Source: Gordonia sp. 'Campus' (lineage in GTDB: Bacteria > Actinomycetota > Actinomycetes > Mycobacteriales > Mycobacteriaceae). Taken from it: a stretch of DNA of 64,000 bases. The translations under genes were made by a program, and so were the position numbers. This document shows, one piece after another, positions 8,593-16,495 of the stretch. The notes under the pieces are model-generated. The model worked only from the letters and a program-made list of their open reading frames with translations. It was not told where the DNA came from and did no database searches. The stretch lies in assembly GCF_022206305.1 (NCBI RefSeq), contig NZ_JAKOIW010000012.1:1-64000 (forward strand). Reading direction: 5' to 3'. Within the stretch, counting starts at the first letter, position 1. Each line of letters starts with the position of its first letter.

Positions 8593-8638
8593 GTCGGTCC
8601 GATCGGATCACCGCCGCCGAAAGAAGGAGAACAGCAGC

Positions 8639-9358
8639 ATGACTCGAAACATTCTCTTCATCATGACCGGCGCCGACACCTGGACGCTCAACGACGGGTC
8701 GGGCCACAAGACCGGGTTCTGGGCCGAGGAGGCCGTCGCACCTCTCGAGGTGTTCCGTGCGGCCGGGTATCAGGTGACGGTCGCGACGCCGGGCGGTGTC
8801 CGTCCGCCCGTCGACGAGGGCAGCCTGAGCGTGGACAGCATCGGCACGCCCGAGCGGGCAGCCGAGATCCGTCACGTCGTCGAGACCGCACCCGAGCTGG
8901 CGAAGCCGATCGCGCTGTCGGACGTCCGCATCGCCGACTACGACGCGGTGTTCGTCCCGGGCGGCCACGGTCCGATGGAGGACCTGGCCGTCGACGCCGA
9001 TGCCGGTGCTCTGTTGATCGCGGCCGACGATGCCAAGCTGCCCCTCGGGGTGGTGTGTCACGGACCCGCGATCCTGCTGGCCGCGACCGACGACGACGGC
9101 GTCAACAAGTTCGCGGGCCGAACCGTCACCGGCTTCAGCAATGCGGAGGAAGAACAGGCCGGTCTGGCCGACAAGGCGCCGTGGCTGCTCCAGGACCGAC
9201 TCACCCAGGCGGGCTTCAAGGTCACGCTCGGCGAACCGTGGTCGGTGCATGTCGAAGCCGACGGCAACCTGTTGACCGGGCAGAACCCCGCGTCGTCGGA
9301 GTCGCTGGCGCGCACCCTCCTCGACCGGCTGGAAAACGTACCCCAGGGTTCCAAGTAA
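8639..9358 (+). CDS. DJ-1/PfpI-family protein (class I glutamine-amidotransferase-like)
   Basis: Protein of 239 aa. The nucleophile elbow VVCHGP places Cys140 followed by His141, and Glu30 in GFWAEE is at the place of the conserved glutamate of the family. Relatives include the Hsp31/HchA-type glyoxalases, which detoxify methylglyoxal without a cofactor, and other stress proteins; the exact activity cannot be decided here. AAGAAGGAG at 8621-8629 is a strong ribosome-binding site for ATG 8639. A strong hairpin follows the stop. Confidence 0.82.
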   Translation: MTRNILFIMTGADTWTLNDGSGHKTGFWAEEAVAPLEVFRAAGYQVTVATPGGVRPPVDEGSLSVDSIGTPERAAEIRHVVETAPELAKPIALSDVRIADYDAVFVPGGHGPMEDLAVDADAGALLIAADDAKLPLGVVCHGPAILLAATDDDGVNKFAGRTVTGFSNAEEEQAGLADKAPWLLQDRLTQAGFKVTLGEPWSVHVEADGNLLTGQNPASSESLARTLLDRLENVPQGSK

Positions 9359-9373
9359 CCTGTCGTCGGACAG

Positions 9374-9403
9374 CAACGCCCGCTCCTCGCGGAGCGGGCG
9401 TTG
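9374..9403. terminator. Bidirectional hairpin terminator
   Basis: Perfect 13-bp stem CAACGCCCGCTCC (9374-9386) with its complement at 9391-9403 and a 4-base loop. It lies between the converging DJ-1/PfpI and rpsR genes and can serve both strands. Confidence 0.8.
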
Positions 9404-9424
9404 TGCTGTCCGGGGTCGGTGACG

Positions 9425-9688
9425 TCAGTGTCGGGAGTCGTAGGGCAGCAACGCCATCTCCCGTGCGTTGCGGATGGCGGTCGCGACCTGTCGCTGCTCC
9501 TGCGGTGACAAGCCCGTGAGCCGCCGGCTCCGGATACGGCCCTTGTCCGACAGGAACTGCCGCAGCAGTGCCACGTCCTTGTAGTCGACGGGGTTGCGTC
9601 CGTCGACGCGAATACCCTGTGCGGCAAGCAGATTACGTTTGCGCTTCGACGGCTCTTCGTCGCGTCGGCGGATCTTCCGGTTGGCCAT
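9425..9688 (-). CDS. rpsR: Ribosomal protein S18, zinc-independent (C-minus) paralogue
   Basis: An 87-aa S18 beginning [13 protein letters not shown] and ending LLPYDSRH, with the S18 core [19 protein letters not shown]. No cysteine is present, so it is the form made when zinc is scarce, replacing a Cys-containing copy on the 30S subunit. It is last in the cluster rpmB-rpmG-rpsN-rpsR, the order of the Zur-controlled set in mycobacteria (Rv2058c-Rv2055c). ATG 9688 lies 28 bases after the rpsN stop. Confidence 0.93.
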   Translation of the reverse strand: MANRKIRRRDEEPSKRKRNLLAAQGIRVDGRNPVDYKDVALLRQFLSDKGRIRSRRLTGLSPQEQRQVATAIRNAREMALLPYDSRH

Positions 9689-9716
9689 GTCTACTCCCTG
9701 CTCCGGTTGTTCGAGC

Positions 9717-10022
9717 TCACCAGCTGGACTTCTGGATGCCCGGCAGCTCACCGCGGTGAGCCATCTCGCGGAACCGTACGCGCGACAGCCCGGCCTTCCC
9801 GATGTACCCCCGAGGACGTCCGTCGACGGCATCTCGGTTGCGCAGTCGGGTCGGACTCGCGTTGCGCGGCAACCGCTGTAAGCGCAGCTGTGCTTCCGCT
9901 CGCTGCTCTGGGGTCGACTCCGGTGACGCGATGGCGCGCTTGAGTTCGGCGCGGATGTCGGCGTAGCGCGCGACCACCTCACGTCGTTGCTCGTTGCGGG
10001 CGATCTTCGACTTCTTGGCCAT
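9717..10022 (-). CDS. rpsN: Ribosomal protein S14, zinc-independent (C-minus) form
   Basis: S14 of 101 aa, starting [14 protein letters not shown] and ending [11 protein letters not shown]. It is the long S14 type without the CxxC...CxxC zinc site of the short form (61 aa); no cysteine is present. S14 sits in the 30S head. ATG 10022 shares one base with the rpmG stop (TGATG), so translation is coupled. Part of the zinc-starvation ribosomal operon. Confidence 0.95.
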   Translation of the reverse strand: MAKKSKIARNEQRREVVARYADIRAELKRAIASPESTPEQRAEAQLRLQRLPRNASPTRLRNRDAVDGRPRGYIGKAGLSRVRFREMAHRGELPGIQKSSW

Positions 10023-10186
10023 CAGCGGTCCTCCTTGAAATCTACGTGGGCGCGGGCGATGGGGTCGTATTTGCGGAGCACCATGCGGTCTGGGTCGTTC
10101 CGCCGGTTCTTGCGGGTGACGTAGGTGTATCCGGTGCCCGCGGTCGAGCGCAGCTTGATGATCGGCCGGATCTCGTTGCGCGCCAT
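10022..10186 (-). CDS. rpmG: Ribosomal protein L33, zinc-independent form
   Basis: A 54-aa protein, [12 protein letters not shown] at the N-terminus and [11 protein letters not shown] at the C-terminus, with the L33 core [16 protein letters not shown]. The two CxxC pairs of the zinc form are absent. Both ends are coupled: ATG 10186 overlaps the rpmB stop and the stop overlaps the rpsN start, each as TGATG. Functions in the 50S subunit near the E site. Confidence 0.95.
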   Translation of the reverse strand: MARNEIRPIIKLRSTAGTGYTYVTRKNRRNDPDRMVLRKYDPIARAHVDFKEDR

Positions 10187-10422
10187 CAGACCTTCTCTCC
10201 GCGAGCACGGATCGTGCGGAGGACCGATTCGATCCCGTGCTTGTCGATGGTGGAGATCCCCTTGGCGCTGACTCGCAACGTCACATAGCGACCCTCACTC
10301 GGCACGTAGTAGCGGCGCCGCTGGATGTTCGGGTCCCACCGGCGCGACGTCCGCTTGTGCGAATGCGACACCTGTTTTCCGAACCCCGGTTGCCGGCCGG
10401 TGACCTGGCACCTCCTGGACAT
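10186..10422 (-). CDS. rpmB: Ribosomal protein L28, zinc-starvation paralogue
   Basis: A 78-aa L28 with [15 protein letters not shown] and [14 protein letters not shown]. Only one Cys remains, so no zinc knuckle can form. First gene of the C-minus operon. A Zur-like box (10437-10451) begins 15 bases upstream of ATG 10422, overlapping the likely promoter; under zinc-replete conditions Zur should block transcription of the whole set (inference from known actinobacterial regulation). Confidence 0.94.
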   Translation of the reverse strand: MSRRCQVTGRQPGFGKQVSHSHKRTSRRWDPNIQRRRYYVPSEGRYVTLRVSAKGISTIDKHGIESVLRTIRARGEKV

Positions 10423-10436
10423 GCTGCCCTCCTTAT

Positions 10437-10451
10437 CGACAATGATTGGCA
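10437..10451. promoter_or_regulatory. Zur-like box 1 (rpmB side)
   Basis: CGACAATGATTGGCA agrees at 11 of 15 positions with the actinobacterial Zur consensus TGAAAATGATTTTCA and keeps the AATGATT core. It lies just upstream of the zinc-independent ribosomal operon. Zur represses such genes when zinc is plentiful. Confidence 0.7.
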
Positions 10452-10489
10452 TTAACTGAACGGCCACGGTACCGTTGACGGAGCTCAAA

Positions 10490-10504
10490 TGGAAATCATT
10501 CCCA
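10490..10504. promoter_or_regulatory. Zur-like box 2 (COG0523 side)
   Basis: On the minus strand this reads TGGGAATGATTTCCA, 12 of 15 matches to the Zur consensus and nearly palindromic. It ends 18 bases before the GTG (10523) of the COG0523 gene. Together with box 1 (centres about 53 bp apart) it should control both divergent units. Confidence 0.75.
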
Positions 10505-10522
10505 ATAGAACGGAGGGTGGTC

Positions 10523-11877
10523 GTGATCGACGAGGGACCCGCGTACCGTCCGGACAACACCATCGACGGTCGGACGCCAGTCATCTGGTCACCGGACTCG
10601 ACGCGTCATCGGTCCACCGCGTGGGCGACGCACTCGAGGCCGGCGGCATCCGCGGAGGCAGCGTGCAGGTGCATCACGACCTCACGCAGGTCGAGGATGG
10701 CCGCGTCGTCCGCACGCTGAGCTGGCGCGGCACCGATGGTCGGAGCCACCACGACGTCTGCATCGTCGAACTCGCCCACGGATGCATCTCCTGCACGCTG
10801 CGTGAGGATCTGCTCCCCCTGCTCCGCCGCCTCCATCGCCGGCCCTCGGTGCACCGGATCGTCCTGACCCTCGACCCGATCCTGGAACCCGAGCAGGTCG
10901 CCTGGTCGATCGACAACGTCATCGTCTCGGACATGCCCGGCTTCGACGACGGCCCGGCATCGACCGAGGTACGCGTCGACGCCACCATCGCCTGTGTGGC
11001 AGAGGATGATTGGTTGACCTCCGCGACCGGTGACCTGTCGCTCGCGGAGGGTGGCCACATCGCGCTGGACGACGACCGCACCCTGGCGCAGGTCGCCGTC
11101 GGTCAGGTGGCCTTCGCCGACGCCCTGATCGTCGCGGCGTGTGATCCCACGTTCCGCGATGCGTGGCAGTCGGCGCGCCTCGTGGCGGTCCTCAAACGGT
11201 TGGCGCCGAATGTCCCGATGATGTTCGAGCTCCCCCGGCGCCCGGTGACATCTGTACTCGCCGAGCAACTCCTGGCAGCGGTGCGCCCGAACGGACGGCG
11301 CGGTCGCGTCGACGACCCACACGATCCGCTGTTGCCGGGTGAGCCACCGCTCGACTCCGACTGCGGGGTCTCGTGGGTCGAGTTCGCCAGCGACCGTCCG
11401 TTTCACCCCGGTCGCTTCCACGACGCGATCGACGCGCTGCTCGACGGTGTCGTCTGTTCACGCGGGCGGCTCTGGGTGGCCACGCAACCGGACGAGGCGC
11501 TGTGGTTGGAGTCCGCGGGAGGCGGCCTGCGCGTGGCGCACGGCGGTCCCTGGCTCGCGGCGATGGCCGAGGACGAGTTGGCGCGGGTGCCGGCCGAGCG
11601 GCGGGCCATGGGCGCGCTGCGGTGGGACGAGACCTTCGGCGACCGGCACACCTCGATCGTCGCGCTCGTTCACTCCGGCGATCCCGCCGAGATCGAGGAA
11701 GCGCTCCGGTCGGCCTGCCTGAACGAGGTCGAATTCGCTGCTGGACAACAGTTCTGGTCCACCTTCGACGACCCGTTCGGGGAGTCCCACGCGGACCCGT
11801 GCGACGACCTCGAGCTCACCGAGCCGACGGTGGACGCGGTGCGCGGCATCGACTCCCCCGACCCCCGCGACAACTGA
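10523..11877 (+). CDS. mrf: COG0523/CobW-like protein resembling Mrf, with an apparent 1-nt frameshift near the start
   Basis: About 450 aa. GGAGG at 10512-10516 precedes GTG 10523; that frame reads [21 protein letters not shown] to 10585. The family-like continuation ([20 protein letters not shown]) is one frame off from 10588, so one base seems missing at 10585/10586. The normal GxxGxGK P-loop is replaced by GLDASSV, as in Rv0106-type proteins, while the CISC metal motif ([15 protein letters not shown]) is kept. In mycobacteria the Zur-controlled homologue Mrf recruits the hibernation factor Mpy to zinc-free ribosomes; Zur box 2 and the facing C-minus ribosomal genes fit that role. A sequencing error, a real mutation or an internal start (an in-frame GTG in HRVGDAL) are all possible. 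Confidence 0.72.
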
Positions 11878-11913
11878 CGACACACCGCTCACCATCAACC
11901 GGAAGGCCGATCC

Positions 11914-12174
11914 ATGAAAAAGGGCATTCATCCCGACTACCACCCCGTCGTCATCCGCGACGGTTCCACCGGCAAGGAGTTCCTGACGCGCTCGACCGCC
12001 ACGTCGTCGGCCACCGTGACGTGGTCCGACGGCAACGTCTACCCGCTCATCACCGTCGATGTGACCAGTGATTCGCACCCGTTCTACACCGGCGTCAACA
12101 CGATCCCCGACGTCGCCGGCCGGGTCGAGAAGTTCCGCCGACGGTATGCGCATCTGGAGCGCGACAAGTCCTGA
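11914..12174 (+). CDS. rpmE2: Ribosomal protein L31 type B (zinc-independent)
   Basis: 86 aa, [16 protein letters not shown] then the type-B core [11 protein letters not shown] and DSHPFYTGV; no cysteine, unlike type A L31 with its zinc knuckle. L31 bridges the two subunits. It lies 36 bases downstream of the Mrf-like gene, in the same Zur-controlled transcription unit by position. Type-B L31 replaces type A when zinc is scarce. Confidence 0.95.
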   Translation: MKKGIHPDYHPVVIRDGSTGKEFLTRSTATSSATVTWSDGNVYPLITVDVTSDSHPFYTGVNTIPDVAGRVEKFRRRYAHLERDKS

Positions 12175-12257
12175 CCGTCCACCGCTCACCACTTCCGTTC
12201 GCGCTCACCCTTTTTCGATGAGCGTGAGCGGATTGTGTGGGCGTGTCGCCGAGCTCG

Positions 12258-13571
12258 TCAGTTCTTGTCCGGCTTCGGTTTTCCGTTGCCGTTTCCGCTG
12301 TTCCCGTTTCCACCGTTGCCGTTTCCCCCGTTGCCGTTTCCCCCGCCCCGTCCGGGGTTGCCGCGGTCATCGCCGCCGCCTGCGGGAGCGGGTGCGGGTT
12401 GTTCGACGGTGGGCTGCGGGATCTGAGCCGGGGTGTCGACCCCTGTCACCGGAGGTGGCACGGTGGTGGCCAGCGTGGATTCGGCTGCCGGGGTCGACGC
12501 CGGTGCGTCGGTCGCCGGAGCCGGTCCGTCGTCGCCCGTGGAGTTCGTCACCAGCGCGATGGCGACGAGCACGACCGCCAGGAGCGCGACCACACCGCCG
12601 AGCAGCGCCAGCGAGGTGCGACGCGACGGCCGTGATGGATTCCCCATCGGTTGCAAGCCCGCGGGTGGCGCGAGGTTCGCTTGCGTCGCCAACGGGGCGG
12701 TCATCGCCGCGGTGGGACGCGAGTCGGTCGAGTTCGACGGCACTACAGGAGGAATGGCGGCTGCGGGGTCAGGAGTCCGCAGCGCCGCCATCATGGACGC
12801 CGCGGTCGGAAAGGGCGGATCGTCCTGCCCCGGTCTCATCGCCCGGTCGATCGTCTCGCGCAGTTCGGACGGAAGGTCGGGTCGGATCTGTACCAGCGGC
12901 GGAGGTGGCGCGTGCAGGATCGCGTAGGCGACGGCAGCGGGATTGTCCTGACCGTAGGCCCGGTGCCCGGTCAGTGCCTCGTAGGCGACCACCGCGACAG
13001 CGTAGAGATCGTCGGCCGGCGTGGCAGCCCGGCCGAGTACGCGGTGAGGACTCAGGTAACCGATGGTGCCGACGACGTCACCCGTCGCGGTGTGTGCCAT
13101 GCCTGCGGTCTTGGCGATGCCGAGATCGGCGACCTTGACCCGGTCGTCGGCAACCAGCAGGTTCGCCGGCTTGACGTCGCGGTGGAGGACTCCGGCGGCG
13201 TGCGCCGCGGCAAGCGCAGCGAGAACGTCGTCGACGAGAGACCTCACCTGCCGAGGCGGCAGGGGTCCCGCGGCCATCAGATCTTGAGCCGTGGCGCCGC
13301 TGAGGCGCTCCATGACGATGTACGGGGTGCCTCCGTGGTCGCCGTAGTCGTACACGGCCACGATGTTGGGGTGGTTGAGCGCGGCAGCGGCTCGCGCCTC
13401 CCCGGCGAAGCGGTCCTGATCGGTCGGCGCGGACTCGCTTCCCAGGCGCAACAGCTTGATCGCCACGGGTCGGTGCAGCGTGCGGTCCCAACCGTCGTGG
13501 ACGACCGCCATGCCTCCACGGCCGAGGATCCCCCGGAGCTCGTAGCGTCCGTCCAGTAGGTCGCCGTCCAC
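12258..13571 (-). CDS. Membrane-anchored Ser/Thr protein kinase (PknA/PknB-type catalytic domain)
   Basis: 437 aa. Hanks-type kinase domain: GRGGMAVV (17-24), Lys39 in AIKLL, Glu59, HRDVKPAN (130-137), DLG (149-151, Leu for the usual Phe of DFG) and GTIGYLSPHR (168-177, where most kinases have APE). All catalytic residues are present, so it should be active. A Pro-rich juxtamembrane linker leads to one membrane helix (about 321-345). The outer part is short, Pro/Thr-rich and ends in Gly-Asn repeats with a basic tail; there is no PASTA sensor. Its signal and targets are unknown. Confidence 0.9.
   Translation of the reverse strand: MDGDLLDGRYELRGILGRGGMAVVHDGWDRTLHRPVAIKLLRLGSESAPTDQDRFAGEARAAAALNHPNIVAVYDYGDHGGTPYIVMERLSGATAQDLMAAGPLPPRQVRSLVDDVLAALAAAHAAGVLHRDVKPANLLVADDRVKVADLGIAKTAGMAHTATGDVVGTIGYLSPHRVLGRAATPADDLYAVAVVAYEALTGHRAYGQDNPAAVAYAILHAPPPPLVQIRPDLPSELRETIDRAMRPGQDDPPFPTAASMMAALRTPDPAAAIPPVVPSNSTDSRPTAAMTAPLATQANLAPPAGLQPMGNPSRPSRRTSLALLGGVVALLAVVLVAIALVTNSTGDDGPAPATDAPASTPAAESTLATTVPPPVTGVDTPAQIPQPTVEQPAPAPAGGGDDRGNPGRGGGNGNGGNGNGGNGNSGNGNGKPKPDKN
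12265..12345. repeat. Gly/Asn-coding microrepeat in the kinase gene
   Basis: The 3' end of the kinase gene encodes GNGNGGNGNGGNGN-type sequence from repeated CCGTTGCCGTTTCC units. Such repeats are prone to length change; the encoded tail lies on the outer side of the membrane if the kinase topology is normal. Confidence 0.6.
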
Positions 13572-13601
13572 GGATCCACGGTAGCGGGCCAGTCGGCTGC
13601 G

Positions 13602-14171
13602 TCAGTCCGGTAGCAGCCGGTCGGCGAGGGTTCGCACGATGTCGTCGACGGGTTCGTCCGGCAGCAGGGGCCCGGTCAGCTGGTCCAGCAGGAGGCCGTC
13701 GACCGCGAAGTGGAAAAGGGCTATCTCCCGCGCGGTTCCCGGCAGGCCGGCCTGCTCGTTGAAGGCCACGTCCCCGGCGAACCCGGTACGACGCCATTCG
13801 ACGATGATCTCCCCGACCTCGGGGCGCCGCATCCCTTCGAGCCGGAGTTCGATCAGCGCGATGGTGACCTCCCGGTTGTCCATGAGCCGCTGCACGATGT
13901 TGCGGAGGTACTCGGCGAACAGTTCCCGCGTGGGTTCGCGACCGGCCCGTTCCGCGATGAAGGACTCACTGGGCGCCAGACGCTCGTAGATGCGCTCGAC
14001 CAGCCCTTTCCACAACGCGGACCGGCTACGGAAGTAGTTCGTCGTCGTACCCGCCGGGACTTCGGCAGTTCGGTCGACGGCGCGGTGGGTGAGTCCGCGT
14101 GCACCGGAGGCGGCGAGGACCGCAAGACCTGCATCGGCAATCGCGCGTCGGCGCTCCTCGTTCCGGGCCAC
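13602..14171 (-). CDS. TetR-family regulator divergent from a RibD-type reductase gene
   Basis: 189 aa from GTG 14171 (a TTG at 14189 could add six residues). The N-terminus RRRAIADAGLAVLAASGARG and the HTH LTHRAVDRTAEVPAGTTTNYF are typical of TetR repressors of the AcrR type. The rest is helical ligand domain. It is divergent from the reductase gene, with two palindromes in between, so it very likely represses that gene and itself. Confidence 0.82.
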   Translation of the reverse strand: MARNEERRRAIADAGLAVLAASGARGLTHRAVDRTAEVPAGTTTNYFRSRSALWKGLVERIYERLAPSESFIAERAGREPTRELFAEYLRNIVQRLMDNREVTIALIELRLEGMRRPEVGEIIVEWRRTGFAGDVAFNEQAGLPGTAREIALFHFAVDGLLLDQLTGPLLPDEPVDDIVRTLADRLLPD

Positions 14172-14191
14172 GGATGAACGATAGCGCAACC

Positions 14192-14208
14192 ACTACATGT
14201 GATGTAGT
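14192..14208. promoter_or_regulatory. Operator 1 of the TetR/reductase pair
   Basis: Perfect inverted repeat ACTACAT-GTG-ATGTAGT between the two divergent genes, the size expected for a TetR dimer. CACTACAT recurs in operator 2. Confidence 0.75.
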
Positions 14209-14213
14209 TTCTC

Positions 14214-14235
14214 AATCACTACATCTGAAGTGATT
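14214..14235. promoter_or_regulatory. Operator 2 of the TetR/reductase pair
   Basis: Inverted repeat AATCACT (14214-14220) and AGTGATT (14229-14235) around an 8-base centre. It shares CACTACAT with operator 1 and ends 13 bases before the ATG at 14248, so it overlaps the leader of the reductase gene. Confidence 0.65.
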
Positions 14236-14247
14236 GGAGATCGTCAT

Positions 14248-14814
14248 ATGCGTGAACTCGTGTACTACGTGGCCGTCAGCCTCGACGGCTACATAGCGGG
14301 ACCTGCGGGCCAGTACGACGCCTTCCTGTTCGAGGGCGACCACATGGAGGCGATCAACAAGGACTACTCCGACACGCTCCCGACGCATTTCGCCGCCGCG
14401 CTGGGAGTCGTCCCACGCGGCGACCGATTCGACACGGTCCTGATGGGTGCCGACACCTATGCGGCCGGTCTGCCCGACATCGTGAGTCCGTACCAGCATC
14501 TGGACCAGTACGTGTTCACCCACCGCCCCCACGATCCGGCCGACGGGGTGACGTTCACCGAGCGCGACCCCATCGACGTCGTCACCGAGTTGAAAGGTGC
14601 GGAGGGCAAAGACATCTGGTTGTGCGGCGGGGGACGTCTCGCCGGCCAGCTGATCGGTGAGATCGACCGGTTCGTGCTCAAGCGTCAACCCGTGCTGTTC
14701 GGTGCCGGTATCCCGCTCATCGCCCCCGGGACCTACGCGCCTCGACGGTTCGATCGTGTGAGCACCCGGGAGTTCGACTCCGGGGTCTCGTTCGTGGAGT
14801 ACGTCGCGGTCTAA
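14248..14814 (+). CDS. RibD C-terminal / dihydrofolate-reductase-family protein
   Basis: 188 aa. MRELVYYVAVSLDGYIAGP is the typical first strand of the family; VLMGADTYAAG and DIWLCGGGRLAGQLI form the NADPH site and RQPVLFGAGIPLI the last strands. These are NADPH-dependent reductases related to RibD and DHFR; stand-alone versions usually have no assigned substrate. GGAG at 14236-14239 selects ATG 14248. Probably repressed by the divergent TetR protein. Confidence 0.85.
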   Translation: MRELVYYVAVSLDGYIAGPAGQYDAFLFEGDHMEAINKDYSDTLPTHFAAALGVVPRGDRFDTVLMGADTYAAGLPDIVSPYQHLDQYVFTHRPHDPADGVTFTERDPIDVVTELKGAEGKDIWLCGGGRLAGQLIGEIDRFVLKRQPVLFGAGIPLIAPGTYAPRRFDRVSTREFDSGVSFVEYVAV

Positions 14815-14826
14815 TCATGTCCGTGG

Positions 14827-15798
14827 TCAGAGGACCGCGAGCGCGTCGTCGAGCGAGACGAGATCGGCCATCGTCACCGCAGTCCGCCACGACGAATCGC
14901 GCAGCTCTGTCGCAGCGCGGATGGCGGCCAGCGCCGTCAACCGACCTGTCGCCTCGGACTGTCCTGTACCGCATGCGTGTCGACGTTCACCGGACCGGCG
15001 GTTCTCGGCGATGACGTGCCAGGCGTCGGACCCAAGAGGAGGCACCCACGTCAGGGTGCTTCGCAACACCGGCACCCGACCGATCAGACCCAACGCCGCG
15101 GTCATCGGTGCGGAGGTGAGGGTGAGATACGAGCGAATCGCCCCGGGCTTGTCGTCGAGCAGGACATGATCGGGGAAGTCCGCGCGTAGATAGCGCCTGG
15201 TGCGTCCGTCAGATCCTTTGGCGCGCCGGGTCTCACCGAGGTTGCGCACCGGCCGCCCTTCGGGCGGGTGGTGGACATCGGTGCCGACCAGACCGACCGT
15301 CCAGGCGACCGCCGCCGGGCCGTGCTTCTCGCCCGCCCCGAGCATCACGAGCACATCGATGTCATCGCCGGTGTGCGAGTCGAGCGCAGCGGCCAGGATC
15401 GTGCTGAGCCCGGGCGCGAGGCCTGCCCCCAGAACGACTGGTCCGATCGTCGCCGTACGCAAGGCGTCGAGGTAGGCCCCCGATGCCGAGATGTCGACCA
15501 GTGGCGTGGGTCCGGTGGCGGTGGCGAGCTCCGGACGTTCGATCCCGGAAGCGTTGATGACGACGTCGTGTCGCGCTGCGAGGCGGTGAAGTTCCGTCAG
15601 GTCGCCACGGAGATCGATCCGGGCGTCACCGGTCGCCGTGCGACTCGTCGCGGTCACGACATGGCCGGCGTCCACCAGCTCCCGGGCGACGACGGTGCCC
15701 ACCGCACCGCGCCCACCGAGGAGCAGGATTCGCCGCTTCTCGGTCGATATGTCCATTCCGACGTCGTGCGCGTCGTTCCCTCTACCCATGGAGACCAT
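14827..15798 (-). CDS. Saccharopine-dehydrogenase-like NAD(P)-binding protein
   Basis: Up to 323 aa; a start at 15756 (MDISTEKRRILLLG) would remove 14 residues with no clear function. The N-terminal Rossmann motif is GGRGAVGTVVARELVDAG, followed by DVVINASG, the pattern of saccharopine-dehydrogenase-like proteins, some of which are reductases acting on lipid or amino-acid substrates. It lies opposite the XRE-cupin regulator with a palindrome in the gap, so it is probably that regulator's target. Confidence 0.75.
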   Translation of the reverse strand: MVSMGRGNDAHDVGMDISTEKRRILLLGGRGAVGTVVARELVDAGHVVTATSRTATGDARIDLRGDLTELHRLAARHDVVINASGIERPELATATGPTPLVDISASGAYLDALRTATIGPVVLGAGLAPGLSTILAAALDSHTGDDIDVLVMLGAGEKHGPAAVAWTVGLVGTDVHHPPEGRPVRNLGETRRAKGSDGRTRRYLRADFPDHVLLDDKPGAIRSYLTLTSAPMTAALGLIGRVPVLRSTLTWVPPLGSDAWHVIAENRRSGERRHACGTGQSEATGRLTALAAIRAATELRDSSWRTAVTMADLVSLDDALAVL

Positions 15799-15831
15799 GC
15801 TCTGGGACCACGATCACGAACGGCGAGTGCT

Positions 15832-15848
15832 TTTGCAGGATCTGCAAA
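15832..15848. promoter_or_regulatory. Palindromic operator of the XRE-cupin regulator
   Basis: Perfect inverted repeat TTTGCAG-GAT-CTGCAAA in the gap between the divergent genes, ending 9 bases before ATG 15858. XRE dimers bind such sites. Autoregulation and control of the divergent gene are inferred. Confidence 0.7.
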
Positions 15849-15857
15849 GATGACGCC

Positions 15858-16421
15858 ATGACCGCGGACCTGACCGAGCTGATCAGCGCGATCGGTCCAC
15901 GTCTTCGCATGCTCCGCCTCGCGCGGGCGCTCACGCTGACCGCTGTCGCCGAGGAGTCGGGACTGTCCATCAGCACACTCTCCCGGGTGGAGACCGGGAA
16001 TCGGCAGCCGACGCTCGACGTCCTGCTCCCCCTCGCGAAGGTGTATCGGGTCTCGCTCGATCAACTCGTCGACGCACCGCCCACGGGTGATCCTCGAGTG
16101 CATCTCGAACCGAGGTCGGTGGCGTCCGGGGGTGTCATCGTGCCACTCACCGGCTACCCGGGGCGGGTACGGGCGTTCAAGCACGTCCTCGGCCCACGCG
16201 AGCCGCACCTCGTCACCCATGAGGGGCACGCCTGGCTCTATGTGCTCGCCGGGCGACTGCGCCTACTTCTCGCCGACGCCGAGCACGTCCTGGAACCCGG
16301 CGAGACGGCCCAGTTCGATCCCATCACTCCGCACTGGTTCGGCCCGGCCGACGACAGCCCCGTCGAGATCCTGCATCTCTTCGGTCCACATGGTGACCGG
16401 CCGGCTGTGCGGCTGGAATGA
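15858..16421 (+). CDS. XRE-family regulator with C-terminal cupin domain
   Basis: 187 aa. The helix-turn-helix (about 10-65) contains ALTLTAVAEESGLSISTLSR followed by VETGNRQPT, a textbook XRE motif. The C-terminal half (about 105-185) is a cupin: HEGHAWLYVLAGRLRLLL and LEPGETAQFDP...HWFGP, with His residues that may bind a metal or small ligand. Such regulators sense metabolites. The gene precedes a strong terminator. Confidence 0.88.
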   Translation: MTADLTELISAIGPRLRMLRLARALTLTAVAEESGLSISTLSRVETGNRQPTLDVLLPLAKVYRVSLDQLVDAPPTGDPRVHLEPRSVASGGVIVPLTGYPGRVRAFKHVLGPREPHLVTHEGHAWLYVLAGRLRLLLADAEHVLEPGETAQFDPITPHWFGPADDSPVEILHLFGPHGDRPAVRLE

Positions 16422-16442
16422 CTGTCGACGATCGTAGAGACG

Positions 16443-16486
16443 CCGAAGGCGACGAGCAGCTAGTCGAGCCGCGTCGTCGCCTTCGG
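16443..16486. terminator. Hairpin between the XRE-cupin gene and tRNA-Ala
   Basis: Perfect 13-bp stem CCGAAGGCGACGA (16443-16455) with its complement at 16474-16486 and an 18-base loop. It lies between convergent transcripts and can stop both. Confidence 0.7.
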
Positions 16487-16495
16487 TGAAAGTGG

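Noticed and set aside
10489-10522. ATG at 10489 as start of the Mrf-like gene
   Set aside because: It overlaps the Zur-like box at 10490-10504, has no ribosome-binding site and gives an Arg-rich N-terminus without family similarity.
12182-12231. Terminator between rpmE2 and the kinase gene
   Set aside because: CCGCTCAC/GTGAGCGG can pair, but the loop is 34 bases and the inner pairing is weak, so I did not list it.
12265-12345. Repeat array near the kinase 3' end as a CRISPR or integration site
   Set aside because: Units are too short and encode Gly-Asn repeats of the kinase tail; no cas or integrase genes are present.
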